Assembly (NCBI GenBank): GCA_003650365.1
Contig: QMPA01000003.1
Location: 1 to 41,918, forward strand
Direction of reading: 5' to 3'
Length of the DNA stretch: 41,918 bases
Origin: Bacteroidota bacterium
GTDB lineage: Bacteria > Bacteroidota > Bacteroidia > Bacteroidales > F082
Shown here piece after piece: positions 1 to 9,405 of the stretch. The notes beneath the pieces were generated by a model. That model saw only the letters and a program-made list of their open reading frames with translations. It did not search any database and was not told the DNA's origin. How positions within the stretch are numbered: position 1 is the first letter of the stretch; each line of letters begins with the position of its first letter. Position numbers and translations under genes: made by a program.

Positions 1-1
1 A

Positions 2-526
2 GATACCGCCACTTTTGGCTCGGGCTGCTTTTGGTGCAGCGAAGCCATTTATAGCCGATTAGAAGGTGTGAATGAAGTTGTTTCAGGCTACTCCGGTGGC
101 GACGAACCAAATCCAACTTACGACATGATTAGCAATGGCACATCACTATACGCAGAAGTGATTCAGATTTCTTTTAATCCCGACCTTGTTTCCTTTAGGG
201 AATTATTGGAAGTATTCTGGAAAACCCACGACCCCACAACTTTAAACCGGCAGGGTGCCGATGTGGGCACACAGTACCGTTCGGTTGTTTTTTATCACAA
301 CGAAGAGCAGGAGCGAATAGCAATCCATTATAAGGAGGAACTCGATAAAGCAAAGATTTGGAAGAACCCAATAGTTACAGAAATCAGCCCTTTTAAAAGT
401 TTTTATCCGGCAGAAAAATACCACCAGGATTATTACAAAAACAATCCTGCACAGGGCTATTGCAATATTGTAATTACACCAAAAATCAAAAAATTTGAAA
501 AGATTTTTTCAGAAAAATTAAAATAG
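2..526 (+). CDS. msrA: Peptide-methionine (S)-S-oxide reductase MsrA, 5'-truncated by window edge
   Basis: Frame open from nt 2: DTATFGSGCFWCSEAIYSRLEGVNEVVSGYSGG with the GCFWC catalytic motif and the GYCN...I MsrA C-terminal region. Confidence 0.95.
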   Translation, partial: DTATFGSGCFWCSEAIYSRLEGVNEVVSGYSGGDEPNPTYDMISNGTSLYAEVIQISFNPDLVSFRELLEVFWKTHDPTTLNRQGADVGTQYRSVVFYHNEEQERIAIHYKEELDKAKIWKNPIVTEISPFKSFYPAEKYHQDYYKNNPAQGYCNIVITPKIKKFEKIFSEKLK

Positions 527-529
527 TCA

Positions 530-725
530 GTCGGACGACAACCACTAATACGCAAAATCAATAAAGTGGTCAGACGACTAAAGAACAAATAATTGAAACC
601 GTCGTCCGACCACTATAATACGCTAAATCAGCATAGTGGTCAGACGACTAAAAAGCAATTTAATCAAATAATAACAACAGTCGTCTGACCACTATTTTGC
701 GCTGGTGTATTAGTGGTCGGACGAC
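530..725. repeat. Mosaic array of alternating inverted copies of AGTGGTC(A/G)GACGAC
   Basis: Copies read at 565-579(+), 601-614(-), 635-649(+), 679-693(-), 712-725(+), plus a degenerate copy at about 530-546. Confidence 0.9.
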
Positions 726-770
726 AACTTTCACACATTCACACATTTACACATTTACGCATTCATTATC

Positions 771-2663
771 ATGAACTACCTTTCCGCAGATAAACTTTCC
801 AAATCTTTCGGTGATTTATTGCTGTTTGAAAATATTTCTTTTGGTTTAGAGCGGGGCGAAAAAACAGCCCTGATTGCCAACAACGGTACCGGTAAAACGA
901 CCTTGTTTAATATCCTTTCAGGGCTTGATACTACTGATAGTGGGAAGCTTAGTTTGCGTGATGGAATGAAACTTGGTTATCTGCAACAAGACCCTGTTTT
1001 TGATGAAAGCCTGACAATTGCGGAAATATTACAAAGCGGACATTCTGCCATCTATTCGGTTATTCGCAATTACCAAAAAGCCCTCGAAGAACACAGTAAA
1101 GAACACACGCCAGCCAATCAACAGGCTTTTGAAGCGGCTTCAAATGAAATGGATATTCACCATGCCTGGGATTTTGAGCGCCGTGCCATCGAATACCTGA
1201 CTTTGTTTAATGTTTACCTCCCAGAGCAAATCATCGGCACACTTTCGGGTGGGCAACGGAAACGCTTGGCACTGGCTTTGGTATTAATTGACGAACCAGA
1301 TATTTTACTCTTGGACGAGCCTACTAACCATCTTGATATAGAAATGATTGAATGGTTAGAAAAGTATCTTCAAAAAATAACTTCTGCTTTGCTCATGGTT
1401 ACCCACGACCGGTATTTCTTGGACAGGGTTTGTAATCATATTCTGGAAATGGACGTTGGTCATTTGTATCAGCACCAGGGCAATTATTCTTATTTTCTAA
1501 AGAAAAAAGCAGAACGAATTGCCAATCGGGAAATGGAAATTCAAAAGGCTTCAGGATACGTCAGAAAAGAAATAGACTGGATGCGCCGAATGCCCAAAGC
1601 ACGAACTACCAAATCCAAAGCTAAAATTGACTCCTTCTATGAAAAAGAAGCCATTGCTAACAGTGGAAAAAAAGAACAGGCAATCAAACTGGAAGTGAAA
1701 ACCAGGCGGATTGGGGGTAATATTCTTGAACTGGAAAAGTTGAACAAAAGTTATGGCGATATTAAAATCCTTGATAACTTTAATTACCTCTTCAAACGTG
1801 GTGAACGTATTGGTATTATTGGTAAAAATGGAAGTGGAAAATCAAGCTTTTTAAATGTGATTCTTGAAAAGGAAGCTGTAGATTCTGGGATGGTTAAGAA
1901 AGGTGAAACCATAGTTTTCGGATATTACTCTCAACAAGGAATGCAATTGAAAGAAGACAAACGCGTAATTGAAGTGGTAACCGATATTGCCGAAGTGATT
2001 GAAATGGGAAACGGTAGTACAATCTCTGCATCACATTTTCTTACTTACTTTTTGTTTCCACCGGAAAGGCAATACAACTACGTTTCAAAACTGAGTGGTG
2101 GTGAAAAAAAACGGCTGTACCTTTTAACCGTCCTGATGAAGAATCCCAATTTTTTAATCCTTGATGAACCCACCAACGACCTGGATTTAACTACCTTAAA
2201 CAAACTGGAAAACTTTTTATCTGCCTACCAGGGATGCCTTGTACTTGTTTCTCACGACAGGTATTTTCTAGACCATTTGGTTGACCATCTTTTTGTGTTT
2301 AAGGGCGATGGAGAAATCAGGGATTTCCCCGGAAATTATTCATCCTACCGAAAAAAGACAGATGCTTTGGAGCAATCAAAAAGAGCAAAAAGGGTAGGGG
2401 AGAAGAAATCAGAAATGCCAAAAACAACCATCAATCCGTCTGGAAAAAGAAAACGGACTTACAAAGAGAATCAGGAATACCTGCAACTGGAAAAAGAAAT
2501 CGAATCCCTTGAAGCAGAAAAACAAACTTTGGAAACAGCACTGAATTCAGGTGACAGTGATTACGAAAAACTCCAAAAAACAGCCGAACGCATTGGACAA
2601 CTCATTGAGATAATTGACGAAAAAACTTTCCGGTGGATGGATTTGGATGAGCTTGGTGATTAA
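771..2663 (+). CDS. ABC-F family ATPase (Uup-like), two ABC domains and C-terminal coiled coil
   Basis: Two Walker A / LSGGQ / DEPTNHLD-DEPTNDLD sets, inter-domain linker, no TM segments, coiled-coil C-terminus. Confidence 0.93.
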   Translation: MNYLSADKLSKSFGDLLLFENISFGLERGEKTALIANNGTGKTTLFNILSGLDTTDSGKLSLRDGMKLGYLQQDPVFDESLTIAEILQSGHSAIYSVIRNYQKALEEHSKEHTPANQQAFEAASNEMDIHHAWDFERRAIEYLTLFNVYLPEQIIGTLSGGQRKRLALALVLIDEPDILLLDEPTNHLDIEMIEWLEKYLQKITSALLMVTHDRYFLDRVCNHILEMDVGHLYQHQGNYSYFLKKKAERIANREMEIQKASGYVRKEIDWMRRMPKARTTKSKAKIDSFYEKEAIANSGKKEQAIKLEVKTRRIGGNILELEKLNKSYGDIKILDNFNYLFKRGERIGIIGKNGSGKSSFLNVILEKEAVDSGMVKKGETIVFGYYSQQGMQLKEDKRVIEVVTDIAEVIEMGNGSTISASHFLTYFLFPPERQYNYVSKLSGGEKKRLYLLTVLMKNPNFLILDEPTNDLDLTTLNKLENFLSAYQGCLVLVSHDRYFLDHLVDHLFVFKGDGEIRDFPGNYSSYRKKTDALEQSKRAKRVGEKKSEMPKTTINPSGKRKRTYKENQEYLQLEKEIESLEAEKQTLETALNSGDSDYEKLQKTAERIGQLIEIIDEKTFRWMDLDELGD

Positions 2664-2684
2664 TAATCAAGCTTTAAATACCCT

Positions 2685-2722
2685 GACCCACCGGGTTTTC
2701 TCCAACCCGTTGGGTCAAAAAA
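2685..2722 (+). terminator. Hairpin terminator after ABC-F gene
   Basis: GACCCACCGGGTT-ttctcc-AACCCGTTGGGTC (one mismatch) followed by an A-rich, not T-rich, tract. Confidence 0.5.
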
Positions 2723-2814
2723 CACTAAAAATATAAATCAGAGAAATTTTTTTCCTCCGATTTACCCTCGCCTTCAAGATCGTTATTAGATTATTAAAGG
2801 CTTAAAAATTAGCC

Positions 2815-2822
2815 TATCTTTG
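2815..2822 (+). promoter_or_regulatory. Bacteroidetes-type -7 element TATCTTTG
   Basis: Matches TAnnTTTG about 60 nt upstream of ORF 2880. Confidence 0.5.
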
Positions 2823-2879
2823 TCTGAACTTGACCAGAAACAAATCCTGTAATATCAATTTCAAATAATTGAAAGTAAA

Positions 2880-5417
2880 TTGAGATTTAAATCCTTAATA
2901 TTCATACTGATAATATTTGTTATCTCGAATTCGCTTTATGCGCAAAAAGAAGCCAATATTTGGTACTTTGGTGAAAAAGCAGGGCTTGATTTTAGTGCTG
3001 GTAATCCGGTTGCGTTAACTGACGGGCAGATGGATACCTGGGAGGGATGTTCTTCGATTTCTTCCCCAAGCGGAAACCTTTTGTTTTATACTAACGGAAT
3101 TACGGTTTGGAATAAGCAACACACAATAATGCCGAATGGAACGGACTTGATGGGAAATCCTTCCAGTACACAATCGGGTATGATTGTACCTTTCCCCGGT
3201 ACAAATGATAAGGTACTGATATTTACAGTCGACTGGGCTGCCTCTGACCCGCCAGGAGGAGCAAAGGGTTTAAGATATTCGCTGGTTGATCTCACTCTTG
3301 ACGGCGGTCTTGGCGATATTGTTCCGGCAGAAAAAAACATCGAAATATTGGCCCCTGTCTGCGAAAAGGTTACAGCGGTTAATCACAGTAATGGAATAGA
3401 TATTTGGGTGGTAGTAAACAAGTTTGGAACAAATTCCTTTTATGCCTATTTGGTAAGCACTTCAGGCGTAAGCAGCAACCCTGTTATAAGTACCGCCGGT
3501 GATGTGCTAACAGAAACCAATTCGCAAGGCTATATGAAAATTTCTCCTGATGGCAGTTGGCTTGCCAGAGCGAATGGCAGTGGTGGCTCAATAGAAATCT
3601 TTAATTTCGATGCATCAACAGGAATCGTTAGTAATGCCATCAAAGGTACCGGTTTTGGAATACGTAAAATGTACGGTGTGGAGTTTTCACCTGACAGTAA
3701 GAAATTGTATGTAAATACCTGGTATTCGTCTGCGTCAGGTGGTGGCCTTTACCAGTACGACTTGGAGGATAGCAATATTCTTGGCTCCAGGGTTTTTATT
3801 TCCGATTTGCCCGATGGTGCTTTGCAACTGGCTCCAAACAGTAAAATTTATGTGGTAAAAAAGGGACTGTCTTCACTTGCTGTGATTAATCAGCCCAACG
3901 AGAAAGCCCCGGCTTGTAATTTTCAGTTAAATGGGATCAATCTTTCGGGTAAAATTAACCATATGGGACTGCCCCCATTTATCCAATCTTTCTTTAATCT
4001 TGATCTTGATTTTTCTCATACCAATACTTGCTTTGGTGATTCAACGCAGTTTACCCTAATCACTTCAATTACACCCGATTCCGTTTTGTGGGATTTTGGT
4101 GACCCGGCTTCAGGAGTAAACAACACTTCTAAGCTAATCGATCCAAAGCATATATTTAGTATTTCCGGAACGTATACTGTCAAAGTCAAATTATGGTCGC
4201 TAACAGCAGTTGATAGCATAGCCTATGATATTTTAATTTCTGAAATACCAGTTATTAACCTTGGTGACGACACTTCCTTTTGCAGTGGTAGTGAATATGT
4301 TTTAAATGCAGGTCCGGGCCTCACTACTTATTTGTGGTCAACTGGCCAAACCAGCCAGAGTATTCATGTAACAACAGCCGGTACTTATTGGGTAGAGGTA
4401 ACTAATGAGCCAACTTGTCCAGCTAGCGATACCATTGTTTTGGGAATCAACCCAACCTATTCAATACAGATAGATACCAGTATTTGTAAGGGAGAATCCA
4501 TTTATATTGGCGGTGATTATCAAAATGAAGCAGGAATATATTACGATACCCTCCTTACTATTTTGGGATGCGATAGTATTTTTGAGACGAATTTGATAGT
4601 TAATGATTATCTAACATTAAATATTGACACCACCATTTGCCAGGGAGATTCTATTTTATTGGAGGATGCGTATCAAAAAGAGGAAGGAATTTACTACGAT
4701 ACCATCAACAATGTAAATACTTGTGACAGTGTGATTGTTACGGATTTATCTTTAACCGACTATCTGACGAAAAACAAAGAAACTATTATTTGTGATGGCG
4801 ATTCTGTTTTTCTGGAAGGTGCCTACCGCAGCGATGAAGGAATATATTATGATACAATAATAAATATTGAGACTTGCGATAGTTTACTGATTACACAATT
4901 GTTCGTCGATCCTTTACCAACAGTATCTTTGGGAAATGACACCACCATTCTGGAAGGTGACGTACTTCTGCTTGATGCCACTTTTCCCGATGCCGAATAC
5001 CTTTGGCAGGATGGTTTTACCGGGGCTATTTATGCTGCTTCCGATTCAGGCTGGTATTGGGTAGAAGTAAGTACGCATTGCGGGTTGGCTATCGATTCAC
5101 TTTATTTTGATTATTATATTGACCTGGATTGCTTTGTTACTGTTCCTAATGCGTTCACGCCTAATGGCGATGGAAAAAATGACACCTTTAAACCAATACT
5201 TAATTGCGATGCTACCGTTTACGAGTTTAGTGTTTTTAACCGTTGGGGCGAAATGGTTTTTACAAGCGACAATCAAGTAGAAGGGTGGGATGGAGGTAGT
5301 AGTAAAACAGCCGATCCTCCAGATGTATATGTTTGGCAACTGGTTTATAAAATCCAGATAAATATTAATAAATTCATCGAAAGTGCAGAAAAAGGGACAG
5401 TTACTCTGGTGAGATAA
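2880..5417 (+). CDS. Secreted beta-propeller/PKD protein with T9SS type B (CHU_C / gliding-motility type) C-terminal domain
   Basis: Signal peptide; PKD-like VLWDFGDPASG; C-term NAFTPNGDGKNDTFKP...FNRWGEMVF...GWDGG. Confidence 0.85.
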   Translation: MRFKSLIFILIIFVISNSLYAQKEANIWYFGEKAGLDFSAGNPVALTDGQMDTWEGCSSISSPSGNLLFYTNGITVWNKQHTIMPNGTDLMGNPSSTQSGMIVPFPGTNDKVLIFTVDWAASDPPGGAKGLRYSLVDLTLDGGLGDIVPAEKNIEILAPVCEKVTAVNHSNGIDIWVVVNKFGTNSFYAYLVSTSGVSSNPVISTAGDVLTETNSQGYMKISPDGSWLARANGSGGSIEIFNFDASTGIVSNAIKGTGFGIRKMYGVEFSPDSKKLYVNTWYSSASGGGLYQYDLEDSNILGSRVFISDLPDGALQLAPNSKIYVVKKGLSSLAVINQPNEKAPACNFQLNGINLSGKINHMGLPPFIQSFFNLDLDFSHTNTCFGDSTQFTLITSITPDSVLWDFGDPASGVNNTSKLIDPKHIFSISGTYTVKVKLWSLTAVDSIAYDILISEIPVINLGDDTSFCSGSEYVLNAGPGLTTYLWSTGQTSQSIHVTTAGTYWVEVTNEPTCPASDTIVLGINPTYSIQIDTSICKGESIYIGGDYQNEAGIYYDTLLTILGCDSIFETNLIVNDYLTLNIDTTICQGDSILLEDAYQKEEGIYYDTINNVNTCDSVIVTDLSLTDYLTKNKETIICDGDSVFLEGAYRSDEGIYYDTIINIETCDSLLITQLFVDPLPTVSLGNDTTILEGDVLLLDATFPDAEYLWQDGFTGAIYAASDSGWYWVEVSTHCGLAIDSLYFDYYIDLDCFVTVPNAFTPNGDGKNDTFKPILNCDATVYEFSVFNRWGEMVFTSDNQVEGWDGGSSKTADPPDVYVWQLVYKIQININKFIESAEKGTVTLVR

Positions 5418-5454
5418 ACCAAAGCAATGCAACGAAACACTGCGTAATTTTGTT

Positions 5455-5462
5455 TACTTTTG
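5455..5462 (+). promoter_or_regulatory. TAnnTTTG -7 element TACTTTTG
   Basis: Consensus match 40 nt upstream of ORF 5502. Confidence 0.45.
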
Positions 5463-5501
5463 TAGGCAACCGAATTTTTTACCATTTACGAAACGCCGCC
5501 T

Positions 5502-8363
5502 GTGATGAAAAAAAATATATTTATTCTTTTTGGTTTACTTCTGTCTCTTTCGCTAACAGCACAGAAACAAGCCAGTTACTGGTTCTTTGGGGAAAATTGC
5601 GGCCTCAATTTTAACAGTGGAGTACCGGTTGCATTAACCACTGGTGCCCTATCAACCATGGAAGGCTGTTCTGCTATTTCTACTGAATCGGGAGCTTTGC
5701 GGTTTTATACTGACGGTAGTACAGTTTGGAATAAAAATAATGTAGTAATGCCCAATGGTAGTGGATTGATGGGTAATTCATCAAGCACACAATCGGGTAT
5801 TATTGTCCCCTGGCCGGGAGATGATAATAAATATTTTGTTATTACGATTGATGATGTTGATGCTGGTGGTGGAGGTAATGGCTTACGCTATTCAGTTATT
5901 GATATGACCTTACAAGGATTTCTGGGTGACGTTACAAGTGAGAAAAATGTATTGCTAACTACACCCATGTGTGAAAAACTTACTGCGGTAGGCCACGACA
6001 ATGGTATCGACACCTGGGTAATCTCTCAAAAATGGGGAACCAACGATTTTTATTCCTATCTCGTTAAAACTGACGGAGTGGATATGACTCCGGTAATTAG
6101 TTCTGGTGGTGTTATTATATCAGGTGATATTGACAATGCCAAAGGCTACTTAAAGGTTTCTCCCAATGGGGAAAAATTGGCTAAAGCCAATGCCGGTCTT
6201 CGTTCTGTGGAGATATTTAACTTTAATAATGTAACAGGTGCTGTAAGTTGGATAGTAACCGATAACAACCTTGGTGGTGAGGCATATGGGGTTGAGTTTT
6301 CACCTAACAGTAAGTTGTTATATATCAATACCTGGAAAAATAACAATTCGAAAAAACTGGTTCAATACAATCTTGAAGCCAGTACACCCCAGGGTATTAT
6401 TGATTCCAGGGTACAGATTGCATCGGGAACAGATGGTGCTTTGCAAATTGCACCTGATAATAAAATGTATGTGGCTACAAATCAAAGTGCATACATCAGT
6501 GTTGTTAATGCACCAAATAAGCAGGGGAGTGCCTGTGATTTTGATGCCAATGAAGTTTACCTTGCAGGAAAAACATCGAGATGGGGCTTACCCCCTTTTA
6601 TTCAATCATTTTTCAGTTTTAATGCTGGCTTTTATAACGAAACTCCCTGCTATACAGATCCTACTCAGTTTTATGAAAATAGTTCTGTAACGCCTGACTC
6701 TGTTTATTGGAATTTCGGAAATACTTCTTCCGGCGATGATAACATTTCTTACGAATTTGATCCCGTCCATTTATTTACAGCTCCGGGACTTTATTTTGTA
6801 AAGCATGTAATTTGGGTAGAAGGATTGAGCGACAGTCTCACCAATGGGGTTTTTGTTCACGAAAAACCAAATATCCAATTGGGGAACGATACTTCATTTT
6901 GTGAAGGTGATCCCTTAGTTTTGGATGCCGGAGATGATTACGATACTTTTTTATGGAGTAATGGCGATACAACAAGAACCACCACTGTTGTACTTGCCGG
7001 GGAATATTGGTGCGAAGTTACAGAGGGAGCAGGTTGTAGCAATAGCGACACCATCTCAGTGATTGCTTTTGAAAAACCAACGATTAACCTGGGCAATGAT
7101 GTGGCACGTTGCGCGGGCGGATTTTATACCATTGATGCAGGCTCAGGTTACGTTAGTTATTTATGGCCAAATGGTTCCACGTTGCAAACTTTTTCTGTCG
7201 AATCTTCTGGTACATACTGGTGCGAAGTTACCAATGAATTTGGCTGTCCGAATCGAGACAGTATCGATGTCACTTTTTACCCAAATCCCATTGCCGACCC
7301 TGGTCCTGTGCAAACAATTGATCAGGGAGAAACGACGGTTCTTGAAGGCGCTGCTTCAAGTGGATTAAGCCCTTATGCTTATGAATGGCAACCTGCCAAT
7401 ATGTTGGTGCAAAACGATATTCCGGATCCTACTACTTTGCCAATCATCACACCTACCTGGTTTACTTTAATTGTAACAGATAGCAGGGATTGTGTTAGCG
7501 AACCTGAAGATGTTCTCATTAATCTTACAGGTTCTACATTATGGGCATTACCAACCTCAGACCCTGATACGATTTGTTTAGGAGAATCGACTGATATTAC
7601 TGCTTACGCAACTGGCGGTGGACTTGAATACACTTATCAATGGACCAGTAGTAATCCGCCGGGATTTTCTTCTTCATCAGCTAATTTTACGGTTACACCT
7701 ACAACTTCAGGAACAGTTGTTTATAATCTTCATCTAACAGATCAATATGGTAATGAATTTGATGGCAGTACCACTGTCGAAGTAAAACCCTTGCCAGTTA
7801 TTGATCTTATACCTGAAGGGATTATTCCTATTGGCCCCGACACAATTGTTGTGTGTGTTCGTGATTCGGTAATGCTTGATGCGGGCCAGGAAGGCGATCC
7901 TGAAGAGACCACCTATTTTTGGACACAGGCCAATTATTTGGGCAGGTATTTTAAGGCTACAACCAACGGTAACTGGATTGATTTCCAAACCCACGAAGTT
8001 CGTGTAAATTATCCGGGAGCCAATGGCTGTGAGAGTATAGGTGAAATCACTATTGTTTTCGACTTTAACGAATGTCAGATTGGAATTGATGAAAATATTC
8101 CGGATGACCAACAAGCTTTCCAGATTTTTCCAAATCCAAACAATGGAGCGTTTACAATATTGTTAAACCAGGAAATGCACGATTTGGAAATCAGGGTTTT
8201 TGATTATGTTGGCAAGCAGGTTTATACCGAAAGTTTTAATGGAAAATTTGAAAAAGGATACCAACAGCAGTTTCAGCTAAATCTTAAGCAGAAAGGAATT
8301 TATTTTATACAATTACTTTCTGAATCCACAAGTTTGTCGGTACAGAAAATTGTCGTGAGGTAG
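5502..8363 (+). CDS. Secreted propeller/PKD protein, paralogue of preceding ORF, with T9SS type A C-terminal sorting domain
   Basis: N-terminal region aligns with previous ORF (ANIWYFGEKAGLDF vs ASYWFFGENCGLNF; SSTQSGMIVPFPG vs SSTQSGIIVPWPG); C-term FQIFPNPNNGAFTI...KGIYFIQLLSE...SVQKIVVR. Confidence 0.87.
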   Translation: MMKKNIFILFGLLLSLSLTAQKQASYWFFGENCGLNFNSGVPVALTTGALSTMEGCSAISTESGALRFYTDGSTVWNKNNVVMPNGSGLMGNSSSTQSGIIVPWPGDDNKYFVITIDDVDAGGGGNGLRYSVIDMTLQGFLGDVTSEKNVLLTTPMCEKLTAVGHDNGIDTWVISQKWGTNDFYSYLVKTDGVDMTPVISSGGVIISGDIDNAKGYLKVSPNGEKLAKANAGLRSVEIFNFNNVTGAVSWIVTDNNLGGEAYGVEFSPNSKLLYINTWKNNNSKKLVQYNLEASTPQGIIDSRVQIASGTDGALQIAPDNKMYVATNQSAYISVVNAPNKQGSACDFDANEVYLAGKTSRWGLPPFIQSFFSFNAGFYNETPCYTDPTQFYENSSVTPDSVYWNFGNTSSGDDNISYEFDPVHLFTAPGLYFVKHVIWVEGLSDSLTNGVFVHEKPNIQLGNDTSFCEGDPLVLDAGDDYDTFLWSNGDTTRTTTVVLAGEYWCEVTEGAGCSNSDTISVIAFEKPTINLGNDVARCAGGFYTIDAGSGYVSYLWPNGSTLQTFSVESSGTYWCEVTNEFGCPNRDSIDVTFYPNPIADPGPVQTIDQGETTVLEGAASSGLSPYAYEWQPANMLVQNDIPDPTTLPIITPTWFTLIVTDSRDCVSEPEDVLINLTGSTLWALPTSDPDTICLGESTDITAYATGGGLEYTYQWTSSNPPGFSSSSANFTVTPTTSGTVVYNLHLTDQYGNEFDGSTTVEVKPLPVIDLIPEGIIPIGPDTIVVCVRDSVMLDAGQEGDPEETTYFWTQANYLGRYFKATTNGNWIDFQTHEVRVNYPGANGCESIGEITIVFDFNECQIGIDENIPDDQQAFQIFPNPNNGAFTILLNQEMHDLEIRVFDYVGKQVYTESFNGKFEKGYQQQFQLNLKQKGIYFIQLLSESTSLSVQKIVVR

Positions 8364-8390
8364 CATAATATATTAACAATCAGTCTTTAA

Positions 8391-9233
8391 TTACACTTTG
8401 TTATCCACGAGTTTAATTGATGTTTCACCGATTTCTAATTTCCTTTGCTTATACAAAGCACCAACAGCTTTCTTGAAAATCTTTTTACTCATTCCTAACT
8501 GATCAACAATTTCAGACGGGGCACTTTTATCGGTTAAATTTAGTTCTCCACCGTTGTCCACAAGTGCATCATGCAGTTTTTGAACATTGTCATCAACAGC
8601 AATATAGCCAGAGCGGTTTAAACTAACATCAATCTTTTTATCAGCTCTTATATTTTTTACATAGCCGTTTAATGCTTTTCCAATTTTCACCTTTTCGAAA
8701 ACTTCATTGCTAAAAAGCATACCCTGATAACTGTTGTTCACAATTACACTTATTCCTATTTCAGAAAGTGCATAGGGAAGTAAACTTACTTTATCACCAA
8801 TTTGAAGGTCTTGAGGTTCTTTCTTAAAAGTATTGTTAATCTTTGTACTACCCACAAGACGTTGAGATACTTCGTCCAGAAAAAGATAGACAACATAAGC
8901 TTTACCTTCTTCAATATGTTTGGCTTGTAGCCTGTACGGAACCAATAAATCTTTCTCAAGTCCCCAATCAAAAAAGGCACCAAATGTACCCACTGCCTTG
9001 GCTACAAGTGGTGCATATCCATTCAGCATTACTTTTGGCAAAAGGGTTGTGGCTATTATTAAATCCTCAGAATCTTTGTAAAGAAAAACCTCAATTTTGT
9101 CGTCAATTTCTAATTCGTCCGGTACATATTTATTGGGTAGCAATACCTCATCTGACTCATCATCTATCAGGTATATTCCATTATCTGTCTGCCGTGAAGC
9201 TTTAAGTGTATTCAGTTGTCCTAACTTGAGCAT
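8391..9233 (-). CDS. CvfB/YitL-like S1 RNA-binding protein
   Basis: S1-like repeats GTFGAFFDWGLEKDLLVP and C-terminal winged-helix-like tail DKSAPSEIVDQLGMSKKIFKKAVGALYKQRKL. Confidence 0.85.
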   Translation of the reverse strand: MLKLGQLNTLKASRQTDNGIYLIDDESDEVLLPNKYVPDELEIDDKIEVFLYKDSEDLIIATTLLPKVMLNGYAPLVAKAVGTFGAFFDWGLEKDLLVPYRLQAKHIEEGKAYVVYLFLDEVSQRLVGSTKINNTFKKEPQDLQIGDKVSLLPYALSEIGISVIVNNSYQGMLFSNEVFEKVKIGKALNGYVKNIRADKKIDVSLNRSGYIAVDDNVQKLHDALVDNGGELNLTDKSAPSEIVDQLGMSKKIFKKAVGALYKQRKLEIGETSIKLVDNKV

Positions 9234-9405
9234 AAAAATATTTTTTGGTAAAATTAATCTAATTCAAGTTTGAAATACTTTTTGTGAAATATGCCGTGAT
9301 ATTCCATCGCTGAAGAATTCTATTATTAATACCCTATAATAGATATTATGTTAAATAGTGTGTTTTAAATAAAAGGGAAACAGTAAAACTATTTCCCTCT
9401 CGTTA

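Noticed and set aside
565-725. CRISPR array
   Set aside because: Units are 14-15 nt, alternate in orientation, and spacers are unequal and partly similar; no cas genes.
771-2663. ABC-F antibiotic-resistance protein
   Set aside because: Architecture with C-terminal coiled coil and sequence fits housekeeping Uup-like ABC-F; no evidence for a ribosome-protection ARE subtype.
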